The notes beneath the pieces are model-generated. The model was not told the DNA's origin, made no database searches, and saw only the letters and a program-made list of their open reading frames with translations. From the NCBI RefSeq assembly GCF_000688475.1, contig NZ_JIAN01000007.1, forward strand, positions 1-64,000: 64,000 bases of DNA, given 5' to 3'. How positions within the stretch are numbered: position 1 is the first letter of the stretch; each line of letters begins with the position of its first letter. The DNA is from Cellulomonas sp. URHE0023. Lineage in GTDB: Bacteria; Actinomycetota; Actinomycetes; Actinomycetales; Cellulomonadaceae. Positions 26,101-36,974 of this stretch are shown here, one piece after another. The position numbers and the translations under genes are program-made.

Positions 26101-26295
26101 TCACTTACCGAGCAGCTTCTTGATGCGGGGGGCGTCGGCAGGAGAGACGACGAGGTCGCCGGCGATGCGGCGGGTGCGACGGCTCGACTTGTGCTCGAGC
26201 AGGTGGCGACCGCCGGCCTGCTCACGCATGACCTTGCCGGTCCCGGTGACCCGGAAGCGCTTCTTGGCACCGGAGTGCGTCTTGTTCTTCGGCAT
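26101..26295 (-). CDS. rpmI: 50S ribosomal protein L35
   Basis: A 64-aa highly basic protein starting [20 protein letters not shown] and ending RIKKLLGK, standard for L35. AAGGAG precedes the ATG. Lies between infC and rplT as in nearly all bacteria. Confidence 0.97.
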   Translation of the reverse strand: MPKNKTHSGAKKRFRVTGTGKVMREQAGGRHLLEHKSSRRTRRIAGDLVVSPADAPRIKKLLGK

Positions 26296-26389
26296 GGCTG
26301 CCGTGTCTCCTTGTCGTTACATCGCACGGGATCGTGCGACTCGTCTGGTGCGGTCCGACCGGTGGGTCAGCCCGTCCGTTCGTTCGGGT

Positions 26390-27478
<1,089 letters not shown>

Positions 27479-27522
27479 GTGGTGCTCCTCAGGTTCGTGG
27501 TGTGGACCGCCAGGAACGAGGA

Positions 27523-27553
27523 AGGCCCCCGTCCTGGTCACAGGAGGAGGCCT
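27523..27553 (-). promoter_or_regulatory. Structured infC leader hairpin (candidate attenuator)
   Basis: Minus-strand leader RNA 45 bases upstream of the infC start can fold with AGGCC/GGCCT outer and TCCTG/CAGGA inner arms. infC-rpmI-rplT leaders in many bacteria carry autoregulatory or attenuator structures. The 27479-27858 gap otherwise holds no gene, only the divergent promoter regions of infC and the DUF1844 gene, where I could not fix -10/-35 boxes. Confidence 0.45.
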
Positions 27554-27858
27554 CGACAGATCCGCTACGCGAGCGCGGCGTCAGCCATGCTCACGCGACC
27601 GGGAGCGGCACATGCCGTCCGGTGCGGACCGTGACCCGGTCTCTGTCGCCGACGCGCGGTACTGCCGCATCGAGCTGTCGAGGCCAAGGTGGGAGAGGAC
27701 TCCACTTGTGGTCCCGGGACACCAACGATCGGCGGCCCAGGTCAGTCAGCGGTCAAGACTACCAGAGCCTCGAGCTCGCTCCCAATCATGCTGGCGCGGG
27801 CGTCGTGCCGCGCACGGCACGGGCGCCGAGCGTCAGGCCGCGATGAGACGATCTCCTC

Positions 27859-28218
27859 ATGTCGCAGAGCACCGACCCCACAGCCGACGCAACCCGGGAC
27901 ATCGCCGACGTCGCCGCCGTCGAGGTCATCACCACGGCCGCCGTCCACCTCATGAGCGCCGCAGCAGTGAAGTGCGGGCTCGCCGAGGACGGTCCCTCGG
28001 GCGCCGGCGCCGAGTACCTCGACCTCGACGAGGCGCGCAAGCTCATCACGGCGCTCGCCGCACTGGTCACCGCGTCCGCGCCCGACATCGGCAACCAGCA
28101 CGCACGGTCCCTCCGGGACGGGCTGCGATCTCTGCAGCTCGCGTTCCGTGAGGCGTCGCCGTTCCCCGACGCGCCGGGCGACGGACCCGGCGAGAAGTTC
28201 ACCGGCTCGGTCGTCTGA
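27859..28218 (+). CDS. DUF1844 family protein
   Basis: A 119-aa small soluble protein with the DUF1844-type core (VITTAAVHLMSAAAVKCGL, LDLDEARKLITALAALV) and an acidic N-terminus. Members are often encoded divergently from infC in actinobacteria, as here; function is unknown. No strong ribosome site. The 3' end overlaps the convergent MFS gene by 20 bases. Confidence 0.8.
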   Translation: MSQSTDPTADATRDIADVAAVEVITTAAVHLMSAAAVKCGLAEDGPSGAGAEYLDLDEARKLITALAALVTASAPDIGNQHARSLRDGLRSLQLAFREASPFPDAPGDGPGEKFTGSVV

Positions 28219-29563
28219 CGCTCCCCGCACGGGCCGTGTCGCGCACCCGCCTGTGGCCGGCGCGCACGCGCATGCCGCGACGGACGGAGTGGCGGTGCGG
28301 GTCGGCGGACACAGACCGCGGCAGGGGTGGCGGCTCGACGGGCCGAAGCTCGGCGACCGCGAACGCGACGGCGGGCGCGACCGCGGGCGCCACGACCGAC
28401 GCACGGCCCCGGCCGACCCGCAGGACCAGCAGGCCGGCCACGGCGATGCCGCCACCGACGACGGCCGCGGTGAGGAATCCCGCACCGGATGCGGACCGGT
28501 CGATCACGGCACCGCACAGTGGTGCCCCGAGGGCGTTGCCGACGGTCGCCATGGTCCCGCTCCACCCCATGACCTCACCGCGGCGACCCTCCGGCACGAG
28601 CCGGACCAGCGTCGCGTTGATGGAGGACAGCGCGGGCGCGCACGGCACGCCCGCGACGACGACGGCGACCGCGAGCCACGCCTGACCGTGCACGACGGCG
28701 GCGGGCAGGGTGGCCAGCGCGAGGATGGCAACGAGCAGCAGAGGGGACGGCGAGCGCCGGGCCGTCCCGTGGATCAGGCCACCGATCACCGAGCCCCCGG
28801 CCCACAGGGCGATCATCCAGCCGACGTCCTGCGGGCGTCCTGCCTCGTTGAGCGCAGCGACGAGCGACACGTCCGTGCCGACGAGGACGAACGCGGCTGC
28901 GACCCCGGCGAGCAGCACCACGAGCAGCGCAGGTGTCAGCAGGCGCCCGAGCGTGGTGTCCTCGACGACGCGTTCCGTCGCCACCGACCGCGTCGGCGGA
29001 TCCGCCCACATCAGCAGGAGGCCGGCAAGGACCGTCAGCGATCCGACGACGGTCAACGCGACCGACGTCGTCGCCTGCGTGGCCAGGAGCACCCCGATGA
29101 CGGGCGAGAGCATGAAGGTCAGCTCGACGGCGACCGAGTCCAGCGCGAACGCGGGCCGCTGGTGCTGGATCGGCACCAGGACGGACAGCGACTGCCGCGA
29201 CACGGAGAACACCGGAACCAGGAACAGGCCACCGAGGAACACTGCCGCGATCAGCGCCTCGTACGAGAGGTGCGGCGCAGCGAACCAGACCGCCGACTCG
29301 ACGACGACCGACGGCGCGATCGCGCGGCGCAGGCCGAACCGGTCGACGAGCCGACCGCGCCACGGCGCCCCGAGCGCCATGCCGACCGTTGCCGCACCCA
29401 CGACGACGCCCGCCTGCGCATAGCCACGGCCGAGCCCCGTGACCACGTGGAGGGTGAGGACGATGCCGATCATCGCCGCCGGGATGCGGGCGATGAAGGA
29501 CACGACGAAGAGCCGCGCGACGCCGGGCAGGCGCAGCACAGCTCCGTAGGTCGTGGTGGGCAT
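28199..29563 (-). CDS. MFS transporter (drug efflux type)
   Basis: Integral membrane protein of about 454 aa with twelve hydrophobic segments in two halves. The cytoplasmic loop RGRLVDRFGLRRAIAP matches the MFS loop 2-3 signature. Substrate unknown. The last ~60 residues are polar and Arg/His-rich (RRGMRVRAGHRRVRD) and overlap the 3' end of the DUF1844 gene, suggesting the reading frame has drifted into neighbouring sequence. The ATG at 29563 is chosen; a GTG two codons upstream (29569) is equally possible. Confidence 0.85.
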   Translation of the reverse strand: MPTTTYGAVLRLPGVARLFVVSFIARIPAAMIGIVLTLHVVTGLGRGYAQAGVVVGAATVGMALGAPWRGRLVDRFGLRRAIAPSVVVESAVWFAAPHLSYEALIAAVFLGGLFLVPVFSVSRQSLSVLVPIQHQRPAFALDSVAVELTFMLSPVIGVLLATQATTSVALTVVGSLTVLAGLLLMWADPPTRSVATERVVEDTTLGRLLTPALLVVLLAGVAAAFVLVGTDVSLVAALNEAGRPQDVGWMIALWAGGSVIGGLIHGTARRSPSPLLLVAILALATLPAAVVHGQAWLAVAVVVAGVPCAPALSSINATLVRLVPEGRRGEVMGWSGTMATVGNALGAPLCGAVIDRSASGAGFLTAAVVGGGIAVAGLLVLRVGRGRASVVAPAVAPAVAFAVAELRPVEPPPLPRSVSADPHRHSVRRGMRVRAGHRRVRDTARAGSVRRPSR

Positions 29564-29678
29564 GCTCACGAGTGTGCGGGGCGTCCCGGTGACCCCGGGA
29601 CCGATTTCGGCACGACCCGGACATCGAGGTTCGGTCGTGTGGGCAAGGCCACACGGCCTGGGCTCCTATTCTGGGCTG

Positions 29679-30331
<653 letters not shown>

Positions 30332-30335
<4 letters not shown>

Positions 30336-31096
30336 TCACCCGAGGACGTCGTCGAGGGGCTGGTCGGGGAGATGTCCGACGACTCGCCGGTGCCGCCCTC
30401 GCGATGGGGCTGCTCGCGGGATGCAGCGCGCTGCCGGCGATGCCCGACCCCGTCCCCACCCTCGTCGAGCCGTCGATCCCGCCCGCGCCCGCGCCCAGCT
30501 CGTCCGGCAACCTCTCACCCGACGGCTTCGACACCGCGCAGAGGATCGCTGTCCGGATCCGCAACATCGGGTGCGGGGCGCTGTCGACGGGGTCCGGCTT
30601 CGCGATCGACGACCACACCGTCATCACCAACAAGCACGTCGTCGCCGACACGTCGACGCTCCAGGTGAGCACCTACGACGGGCGCGACGTGACGGCGAAC
30701 GAAGCGGCCACGGCGGGACTGGCGGACCTCGCGATCGTGCGCACGGCCGAGACCCTGCCTGCGGCTCCGGCGCTCGCCGATGCAGACGCCGACATCGGCG
30801 ACGCCGTGACGGTCGTCGGCTATCCCCTGGGCAGGACACTCACCGTGACCCCCGGGCACGTCGTGGCGCGCCACACCGATCCCCTGAACGAGACCCTCGG
30901 CGAGGTCCTCGTGACGGACGCGCCGGTCGAGCCGGGCAGCTCCGGCTCGGCGGTCCTGGACGCCGACGGGCGCGTGGTCGGGGTCGTCTACGCGAAGGAC
31001 CAGAACGGGCACAGCTTTGTGGTGCCCGTGAGCACTTTGCGGTCCATGCTGGACGACGACACGGCATTCACCCCGTTGACTCCCTGCACGAGCTGA
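30332..31096 (+). CDS. Trypsin-like serine protease lipoprotein
   Basis: A 254-aa exported protein. The signal peptide ends in a lipobox LLAGC (Cys31), predicting a lipid anchor on the outer face of the membrane. The S1 fold follows: oxidised Cys region GCGALSTGSGF, catalytic His in TNKHVV, catalytic Asp in LADLAIV, and catalytic Ser in EPGSSGSAV, close to the HtrA/S1C pattern but without a PDZ domain. Translation is coupled to the coiled-coil membrane protein upstream. Substrate unknown. Confidence 0.85.
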
Positions 31097-31113
31097 CCCA
31101 CCGGAGGACGACC

Positions 31114-31512
31114 ATGGCCACCGAGCGCTTCGACCCGTCGAGCCTGACGAACGCCGCCAACGAGTCGTTCACGGTGCGACGCGTGTTCGGGGAGGCCTAC
31201 GAACGGGCGGGCACCATTGTCATCCCGGTGGCGCGCGTGTGGGGCGCCACCGGCTCGGGCTCCGGCGGCGGCGAGATGGCACTGCCCCACCACGGCGAGG
31301 ACGGTGCCGAGGACAAGGCCGGCAGCGAGGGCCACGGAGGCGGCGGCGGGTACGCCACGCACGTCAAGGCGGTCGGCGTCTTCGTCGTCGACGACACGGG
31401 GACCCGCTGGCAGCCGACCCTCGACGTGAACCGCGTGATCCTGGGGGGTCAGCTCGTCGCGGCCGCCGTGCTCACCGTGTTCGCGCTGGCGTGGGCGGTC
31501 AAGCGCCGCTAA
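31114..31512 (+). CDS. GerW/YtfJ-like protein
   Basis: A 132-aa protein related to the sporulation protein YtfJ/GerW family, which also occurs in non-sporulating actinobacteria. The N-terminal part has VFGEAYERAGTIVIPVARV, followed by a Gly-rich segment, the core GVFVVDDTGTRWQPTLDVNR and a C-terminal transmembrane helix (VAAAVLTVFALAWAV). GGAGGA precedes the ATG by 5 bases. It follows the protease gene by 17 bases and may share its transcript. Role outside spores is unknown. Confidence 0.75.
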   Translation: MATERFDPSSLTNAANESFTVRRVFGEAYERAGTIVIPVARVWGATGSGSGGGEMALPHHGEDGAEDKAGSEGHGGGGGYATHVKAVGVFVVDDTGTRWQPTLDVNRVILGGQLVAAAVLTVFALAWAVKRR

Positions 31513-31543
31513 GACTTCCCAGGCGCCCGCCGTTCGATCCCCG

Positions 31544-32275
31544 TCAGCGAGCGGAGCGCGGCTTGAGCTCGAGCGAGTCGACCCGGGCGGCGACGAGCTC
31601 GACGCCTCCGAGCGCACGGTTGACGTCGCCGAGCACCGAGTCCAGCCCCACGCGGTCGAGGCCAGGAACGAGGTCCACGACGACCGCGACCTCCGCACGC
31701 GTGCCGGCCACCGCATCGACCGCCACGACCCCGCGCACCGTGGAGAGCGCCGCGACGATCGCCTCGCGGACCTCTGCGTCCACGCCTGCCGGACCGACGG
31801 CCGGCAGCCACGGCTGCTGCTGCGCGAGCGCCCAGACCGCAGGCCTCGGGAGCAGGACGGTGGTCGGCCCGCCGGGGTCGACCACCAGGATCTCCCAGCC
31901 CTCGGTCACCGCGGACAGCGCCGCACGGGCGACGTCCGACGGCACCGGCCGGGCATCCGCGCGCCACGCGCTCATCGTGGCGACGGAGGTGAAGACCGGC
32001 AGCGCCGTCCGTCCGTCGGGCGCCTGCAGGGCCACGATGCCGGCCGAGGCCTCCTTGTCCACGGTGTGTGCGTGGCCGGCGTGCACGACGACGTCCTCGA
32101 CCTCGACCTCGGCGAGCACCGGGACCAGGACCCGCGTCCCGTGCAGGGCGTCGACGACACCTGCGACCGAGCCGGTCCCGGCAGCCAGGGCCTCGAGGGC
32201 CGCAACGACCTGGTCGTCGGCGGCGCCGTCGTCGCCGGCGAAGGGCGACGACGGCGGCAGCTCACGTCCCGCCAT
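31544..32275 (-). CDS. SseB family protein
   Basis: A 243-aa protein with the SseB N-terminal domain (ALPVFTSVATMSAWRADARPVP is the typical core) and the SseB C-terminal-like domain (VREAIVAALSTVRGV). SseB-type proteins are common at the end of actinobacterial his operons; function is not established here. The ATG at 32275 lies 2 bases after the priA stop; a GTG two codons upstream overlaps that stop and is equally possible. Confidence 0.85.
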   Translation of the reverse strand: MAGRELPPSSPFAGDDGAADDQVVAALEALAAGTGSVAGVVDALHGTRVLVPVLAEVEVEDVVVHAGHAHTVDKEASAGIVALQAPDGRTALPVFTSVATMSAWRADARPVPSDVARAALSAVTEGWEILVVDPGGPTTVLLPRPAVWALAQQQPWLPAVGPAGVDAEVREAIVAALSTVRGVVAVDAVAGTRAEVAVVVDLVPGLDRVGLDSVLGDVNRALGGVELVAARVDSLELKPRSAR

Positions 32276-32277
32276 CG

Positions 32278-33018
32278 TCACGGCCTGCCGGCGACGTCCA
32301 GAGCCTCGGGCAGCGTGAAGGCCCCCGCATAGAGCGCCTTGCCCACGATGGAGCCCTCGACGCCGAGCGGCACGAGCGTCCGCAGGACGCGGATGTCCTC
32401 GAGGCTCGACACGCCGCCGGACGCGACGACCGGGGCGTCGGTCTTGGCGCACATCTGCTTGAGCAGCTCGACGTTCGGACCGTTGAGCATGCCGTCCTTG
32501 GTCACGTCCGTGACCACGTAACGCTCGCAGCCGACGTCCTCCAACCGGGAGAGCACCTCCCAGAGGTCTCCCCCGTCCTTCGTCCAGCCGCGAGCCGCCA
32601 GGGTCGTGCCGCGCACGTCCAGGCCGACCGCGATCTTGTCGCCATGGGCCCCGATCATCCGCGCCGTCCACGACGGGTTCTCGAGGGCGGCCGTGCCGAG
32701 GTTCATCCGGGTCGCGCCGGTCGACAGCGCCCACTCCACCGAGGCGTCGTCGCGGATGCCGCCCGACAGCTCGACCTTGACGCCCTTGCCCGACAGCTCG
32801 GTGGTGACCTCGGCGAGCAGGGCCGAGTTGGACCCGCGGCCGAAGGCGGCGTCGAGGTCCACCAGGTGGATCCACTCCGCACCGCCCGCGTGCCAGTCGA
32901 GCGCGGCCGACAACGGGTCGCCGTAGCCGGTCTCCGTGCCGGCGGCGCCCTGGGTCAGCCGGACGGCCTGACCTCCCGCGACGTCGACGGCGGGCAGCAG
33001 CTCGAGGCGATCGCTCAT
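32278..33018 (-). CDS. priA: Bifunctional HisA/TrpF isomerase PriA
   Basis: (Beta-alpha)8 isomerase for ProFAR in histidine synthesis and, in most actinobacteria, phosphoribosylanthranilate in tryptophan synthesis. The 246-aa product begins [20 protein letters not shown], has the catalytic Asp in AVDVAGG and later [15 protein letters not shown], and phosphate loops SGGIRDD and [10 protein letters not shown]. The dual role is a family inference. ATGA overlap with hisH. Confidence 0.94.
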   Translation of the reverse strand: MSDRLELLPAVDVAGGQAVRLTQGAAGTETGYGDPLSAALDWHAGGAEWIHLVDLDAAFGRGSNSALLAEVTTELSGKGVKVELSGGIRDDASVEWALSTGATRMNLGTAALENPSWTARMIGAHGDKIAVGLDVRGTTLAARGWTKDGGDLWEVLSRLEDVGCERYVVTDVTKDGMLNGPNVELLKQMCAKTDAPVVASGGVSSLEDIRVLRTLVPLGVEGSIVGKALYAGAFTLPEALDVAGRP

Positions 33019-33647
33019 TCGTTCTTCTCCAGACTCAAGGACGAGACCCAGCGGGTCAGGACGGTGGCACCCGCATCGCCCGAGAGCTCGGGGCGCAGCT
33101 GCAGGGCGGTCAGGGGGCCGTTCTCGACCGCGGCGACGAACGGGTCGTCGTGCTGCGCCCAGACGACCAGCGGTGCGTTCATCCGGGTGTCGGCAGGCCA
33201 GGACTCGAGCAGCGGGAACCTGCGGGCCGCGTACGCGTGCGCGAACCGGAAGGGCGCGTCCTGCAGGCCGGCGAACAGGACCGAGTTCTCGGGGACGACG
33301 ACCGTCGACCACCCGTCGTGCACGTGCTCCTCGACGGTGCCGGGCCACTCCTCCAGGCCGTCGGCGCCGGGCCCGGTGAACATCGCATGCAGGCCGACAC
33401 CCACCGCGAGCACCGCACGGCCACCTGCGAGCCGGCGGTCGATCACCTGATCGGCGCCGACGGTCCGCAGACCCGACATCAGGTCGGACAGGTCGCCGTC
33501 GCCCACGACCACGAGCCCGTCCGCGTCGAGCGCGGAGCGCTTGTCGGCGGTCAGCGTCACGGAGGCACCCGCCCGTTCCAGCGCTGCCGCGAACCCGGCG
33601 AAGTCACCTGTGCCGTGGTCGAGCACGACGACGCGAGGAGCGGACAC
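33015..33647 (-). CDS. hisH: HisH-like glutamine amidotransferase subunit, active site degenerate
   Basis: HisH normally hydrolyses glutamine and passes ammonia to HisF. The 210-aa product aligns along its whole length ([39 protein letters not shown]). However, the catalytic Cys of the GIC(V/L)G elbow is Gly83 ([11 protein letters not shown]), the catalytic His of FHPEKS is Arg185 (LRPELS), and the oxyanion PGVG is VGDG near residue 50. It is thus probably not a glutaminase, though position and overlaps show it is a maintained gene. The GTG start has a weak ribosome site. hisF is not in this window. Confidence 0.88.
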   Translation of the reverse strand: MSAPRVVVLDHGTGDFAGFAAALERAGASVTLTADKRSALDADGLVVVGDGDLSDLMSGLRTVGADQVIDRRLAGGRAVLAVGVGLHAMFTGPGADGLEEWPGTVEEHVHDGWSTVVVPENSVLFAGLQDAPFRFAHAYAARRFPLLESWPADTRMNAPLVVWAQHDDPFVAAVENGPLTALQLRPELSGDAGATVLTRWVSSLSLEKNE

Positions 33648-33709
33648 CCGGCAACGGTACCCGCGTCCCCACGAGGGTCCGCCGGGGTGCCGGTCCGCGA
33701 GACGGACGA

Positions 33710-34207
33710 CTACTTCTTCGGCTTGCCCGCGCTCGTGATCATGCGCAACGCCTTCCAGCGCGAGATTCCGTCCGTGGACACGACACCGTCGAGGGAGTCG
33801 ACCTCGACCGAGCCGAGCAGCAGGTCCTCGAGCACCGCGGGCGCGTCGGAGAGCACGAGGCCGGGGGGCAGGTCGTCCCCCTGCTGCGCGCCGGCCATCC
33901 ACCGCGTCGCCGTGATCTGCCCCTCGCGACGCTCGAGCAGCACGATCGGCAGCTGACGCAGGAGCCGAGAGACGGCCGACGCTGCCGCCCGCGACGCCGA
34001 GCGGTCGCGCAGGACCGCGATCGCACCGACGTCCGAGAGCACGACGTCGGCGCCGACCTCCGCGATCACGCACGTCGCGGCGAGGGGCGCTGCCGCCGCC
34101 ACGGGGGTCAGGAGCAGAGCCACCGAGGGCTGCTCGGTGCCGCCCTCGAGCAACGACGACAGGTCGTCGGGTACCACGAAGTCGTCGGGAATCTCGTCGT
34201 CGCTCAC
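33710..34207 (-). CDS. Hypothetical protein of the his operon
   Basis: A 165-aa soluble protein between hisB and hisH. Acidic N-terminus (DDEIPDDFVVPDDLSSLL), a hydrophobic alpha/beta core (PSVALLLTPVAAAAPLAATCVIAEVGADVVL) and a basic end (RWKALRMITSAGKPKK). I recognise no family. The GTG at 34207 is preceded by GGAGGA, a strong ribosome site, and lies after the hisB stop, so the longer frame is rejected. Proteins at this position occur in other actinobacterial his operons, but a function is not known to me. Confidence 0.75.
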   Translation of the reverse strand: MSDDEIPDDFVVPDDLSSLLEGGTEQPSVALLLTPVAAAAPLAATCVIAEVGADVVLSDVGAIAVLRDRSASRAAASAVSRLLRQLPIVLLERREGQITATRWMAGAQQGDDLPPGLVLSDAPAVLEDLLLGSVEVDSLDGVVSTDGISRWKALRMITSAGKPKK

Positions 34208-34230
34208 AGGTCCTCCTCCGTCCGGACGCG

Positions 34231-34845
34231 TCACAGCGCGCCCTTGGTCGACGGGATCCCGTCGACCCTCGGGTCCAGCTCGACGGCGAACCGGAGCGCC
34301 CGCGCCAGCGCCTTGAACTGAGCCTCGACGATGTGGTGCGGGTCGCGTCCGGCCAGGACACGGACATGGATGCTGAACGCTGCGTGGTGCGCGATCGACT
34401 CGAGCACGTGCCGTGTCAGGGAACCGGTGAAGTGCCCACCGATCAGGTGGTACTCCTGCCCGGGCGGCTCGCCCGTGTGCACGAGGTACGGCCGGCCGGA
34501 CACGTCGACGACCGCCTGCGCGAGCGCCTCGTCCAGCGGAACCGTCGCGTCCCCGAACCTGGAGATGCCCCGCTTGTCCCCCAGCGCCTCGCGCAGCGCC
34601 TGCCCGATCGTGATGGCCACGTCCTCGACCGTGTGGTGCGCGTCGATGTCGGTGTCGCCCGTCGCCTTGACGGTCAGGTCGATCAGCGAGTGCTTCCCGA
34701 GCGCGGTGAGCATGTGGTCGTAGAACGGGACGGTCGTCGAGATGTCGGTGCGGCCGGTCCCGTCGAGGTCCAGCTCGACGAGCACGCTCGACTCGCTCGT
34801 CGCACGCTCGATGCGCGCCGTCCGGGCAGTCGTCTTCGGGCTCAC
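34231..34845 (-). CDS. hisB: Imidazoleglycerol-phosphate dehydratase
   Basis: Mn-dependent dehydration of IGP to imidazole acetol phosphate. The 204-aa monofunctional enzyme shows [18 protein letters not shown], the metal motif [11 protein letters not shown] and the second [17 protein letters not shown]. The GTG at 34845 overlaps the hisC stop. Confidence 0.96.
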   Translation of the reverse strand: MSPKTTARTARIERATSESSVLVELDLDGTGRTDISTTVPFYDHMLTALGKHSLIDLTVKATGDTDIDAHHTVEDVAITIGQALREALGDKRGISRFGDATVPLDEALAQAVVDVSGRPYLVHTGEPPGQEYHLIGGHFTGSLTRHVLESIAHHAAFSIHVRVLAGRDPHHIVEAQFKALARALRFAVELDPRVDGIPSTKGAL

Positions 34846-35975
34846 AGCGAGGCCACCTCCGTCAGGGCGTCCTTGAACGCCTGTGTCTCCTGCGGGGTGC
34901 CGACCGACACCCGCAGCCATCCGGCCGGGCCGACCTCACGGATCAGGACGCCTCGGTCGAGCAGACCCTGCCAGATCGCACGCCGGTCGTCGAACACCCC
35001 GAACAGCACGAAGTTCGCGTCGGAGTCGGCGACGGTCAGCCCGCGGTCGCGCAGCCAGGTCACCAGGGCGTCGCGCTCGTCGCGCAGCGACCCGACCTGC
35101 GCCATGAGCTCTGGGGCGTGCCGCAGCGCGGCGCGGGCGGTCGCCTGCGTCACCGCGGACAGGTGGTACGGCAGCCGGACCACGGTCAGGGCGTCGACGA
35201 AGGCGGTCGATGCCGCCAGGTAGCCGACGCGCGCACCGGCGAGGCCGAACGCCTTGGACATCGTGCGGCTGACGGCGAGGTGCGGGTGGTCTGCCAGGAG
35301 CTCGAGCGCCGACGGTGTCCCGGTGCGGCGGAACTCGCCGTAAGCCTCGTCGACGACGACCACGCACCCGCCCGGCACGCGCGCCGCAGCATCGAGGACG
35401 GCCAGGACGGTGCTCGCCGGCAGGGCGGTGCCGGTGGGGTTGTTGGGGCTGGCCAGCAGGACCACCGACGGGGTGTGCTGCGCGATCGCGGCGACCGCGG
35501 CGTCCGGGTCCAGCCCGAAGTCCTCCTCGCGGCGTCCGGCCACCCACGCGGTGTTGGTGTCCCGCGCGTACTCCGGGTACATCGAGTAGGTGGGTGCGAA
35601 CGACAGCGCCGTCCGGTCCGGTCCACCGAACGCCTGCAGGATGTGGAGCATGACCTCGTTGGACCCGTTCGCGGCCCACACCTGCGCGGGCTCCACCGAG
35701 ACACCGGACTCGACCAGGAGGTAGTCGGCGAGTTCGGTGCGCAGGGCAGTGAAGTCCCGGTCGGGGTAGCGGTTGAGGCCCGAAGCGACCTCAGCCACGG
35801 CCGCGGCGATGTCGGCGACGACCTCGGGCGACGGGCCGTACGGGTTCTCGTTGACGTTGAGCACGACCGGCACGTCGAGGTGCGGTGCGCCGTACGGCGA
35901 GATCCCCTCCAGCTCGGGGCGCAGCGGGAGCCGCGGGCCGAGCACAGCGGGTGCAGGACGGGCTTGAGCAGTCAC
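34842..35975 (-). CDS. hisC: Histidinol-phosphate aminotransferase
   Basis: PLP-dependent class I/II aminotransferase of histidine synthesis, 377 aa. Features: [47 protein letters not shown] and the lysine motif [17 protein letters not shown]. The GTG start at 35975 lies only 9 bases after the oleD stop, so it is probably transcribed with the upstream ole genes and hisD. Confidence 0.96.
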   Translation of the reverse strand: MTAQARPAPAVLGPRLPLRPELEGISPYGAPHLDVPVVLNVNENPYGPSPEVVADIAAAVAEVASGLNRYPDRDFTALRTELADYLLVESGVSVEPAQVWAANGSNEVMLHILQAFGGPDRTALSFAPTYSMYPEYARDTNTAWVAGRREEDFGLDPDAAVAAIAQHTPSVVLLASPNNPTGTALPASTVLAVLDAAARVPGGCVVVVDEAYGEFRRTGTPSALELLADHPHLAVSRTMSKAFGLAGARVGYLAASTAFVDALTVVRLPYHLSAVTQATARAALRHAPELMAQVGSLRDERDALVTWLRDRGLTVADSDANFVLFGVFDDRRAIWQGLLDRGVLIREVGPAGWLRVSVGTPQETQAFKDALTEVASL

Positions 35976-35984
35976 GTGCCGAGT

Positions 35985-36974
35985 CTAGGGAACGCGCGTG
36001 TCGCGCTCCGCGGCGGTCCAGGACGCGAGCCGGACGAGTCCTTCCTCGATGGTCACCGCTGGGGTCCAGCCCAGCGCCTCCCGGGTTCGGCGCTGGTCGA
36101 ACCAGTGCGCCGTCGAGAGCTGCTCGGCCGTGAACCGGGTCAGCGGAGGCTCCCCGTCCAGCGGCAGACGCGCCCAGGCCAGGTCCAGCAGACCACCCAC
36201 CGCGCGGGCCGCGGCGGCCGGGACGTGCCGGCGAGGCGTCGGGACACCGGAGGCGGAGCAGATGCCCCTGAGGAGCTCCAGCACCGGGCGCGGCTCGCCG
36301 TTGGTGACCACGTACGGCTCTCCGCACGCGGAGTCGTCGGCGTGCAGCGCGGCGACCAGGGCGTCCACGGCGTTGTCGACGTACGTGGTGTCGATCAGCG
36401 CGGCGCCTGCGCCGAGCACAGGCAGGCGCCCCGACCGGGCGCGGTCGACGACCCGGCCGACGAGCTGCGTGTCCCCGGGTCCCCACACCACGTGCGGCCG
36501 CACGACGACGACCCGCATGCCGCCGGGCTCGTCGGCCGCGAGCGCGATCAGCTCGGCGGCCGCCTTGGTCCGCGCATAGTGACCGCGAGCGCGGTCGGGG
36601 TCTGCGGGTCCGGCGCCCGCCCCGGCGAGGGACGTCCCGAGGTGCGCGACCGACGGCGACGAGACGTGCACGAACCGCCTGACACCCGCAGCGGCGGCCG
36701 CGGTCAGGACGCGCTCGGTCCCCCGGACGTTCACCTCGACGTACTCGGCGAGCGGCCCTGTGATGGCGGCCTTGGCCGCGAGGTGGACGACGGCCTCCCG
36801 ATCGTGCACGGCCTCCGCGACCGCTGCCGGATCGGTCACCGAGCCGCGCACGTCGGTCGCGACGCCGGACGCACGACGCTGCAGGGTGCGGACGTCATGC
36901 CCGTCCGCGACGAGCCGCGCGGCGACCCCACGACCGAGCATCCCGCTCGCACCCGTGACCAGGATGCGCGTCAC
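35985..36974 (-). CDS. oleD: OleD, 2-alkyl-3-ketoacid reductase of olefin synthesis
   Basis: NADPH-dependent extended short-chain dehydrogenase that reduces the OleA product to the beta-hydroxy acid. The 329-aa product has the TGASGMLG nucleotide motif at residues 7-14, a Ser in VSSPSV, and the catalytic pair in HYARTKAAAE. The final VTIEEGLVRLASW resembles OleD/3-beta-HSD-type reductases. Assignment to OleD rests on context with OleA and OleBC. The GTG overlaps the oleBC stop. Confidence 0.85.
   Translation of the reverse strand: MTRILVTGASGMLGRGVAARLVADGHDVRTLQRRASGVATDVRGSVTDPAAVAEAVHDREAVVHLAAKAAITGPLAEYVEVNVRGTERVLTAAAAAGVRRFVHVSSPSVAHLGTSLAGAGAGPADPDRARGHYARTKAAAELIALAADEPGGMRVVVVRPHVVWGPGDTQLVGRVVDRARSGRLPVLGAGAALIDTTYVDNAVDALVAALHADDSACGEPYVVTNGEPRPVLELLRGICSASGVPTPRRHVPAAAARAVGGLLDLAWARLPLDGEPPLTRFTAEQLSTAHWFDQRRTREALGWTPAVTIEEGLVRLASWTAAERDTRVP

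Noticed and set aside
28199..28260. Basic C-terminal tail of the MFS transporter as a functional domain
   Set aside because: It overlaps the convergent DUF1844 coding sequence and has the look of a drifted stop codon.
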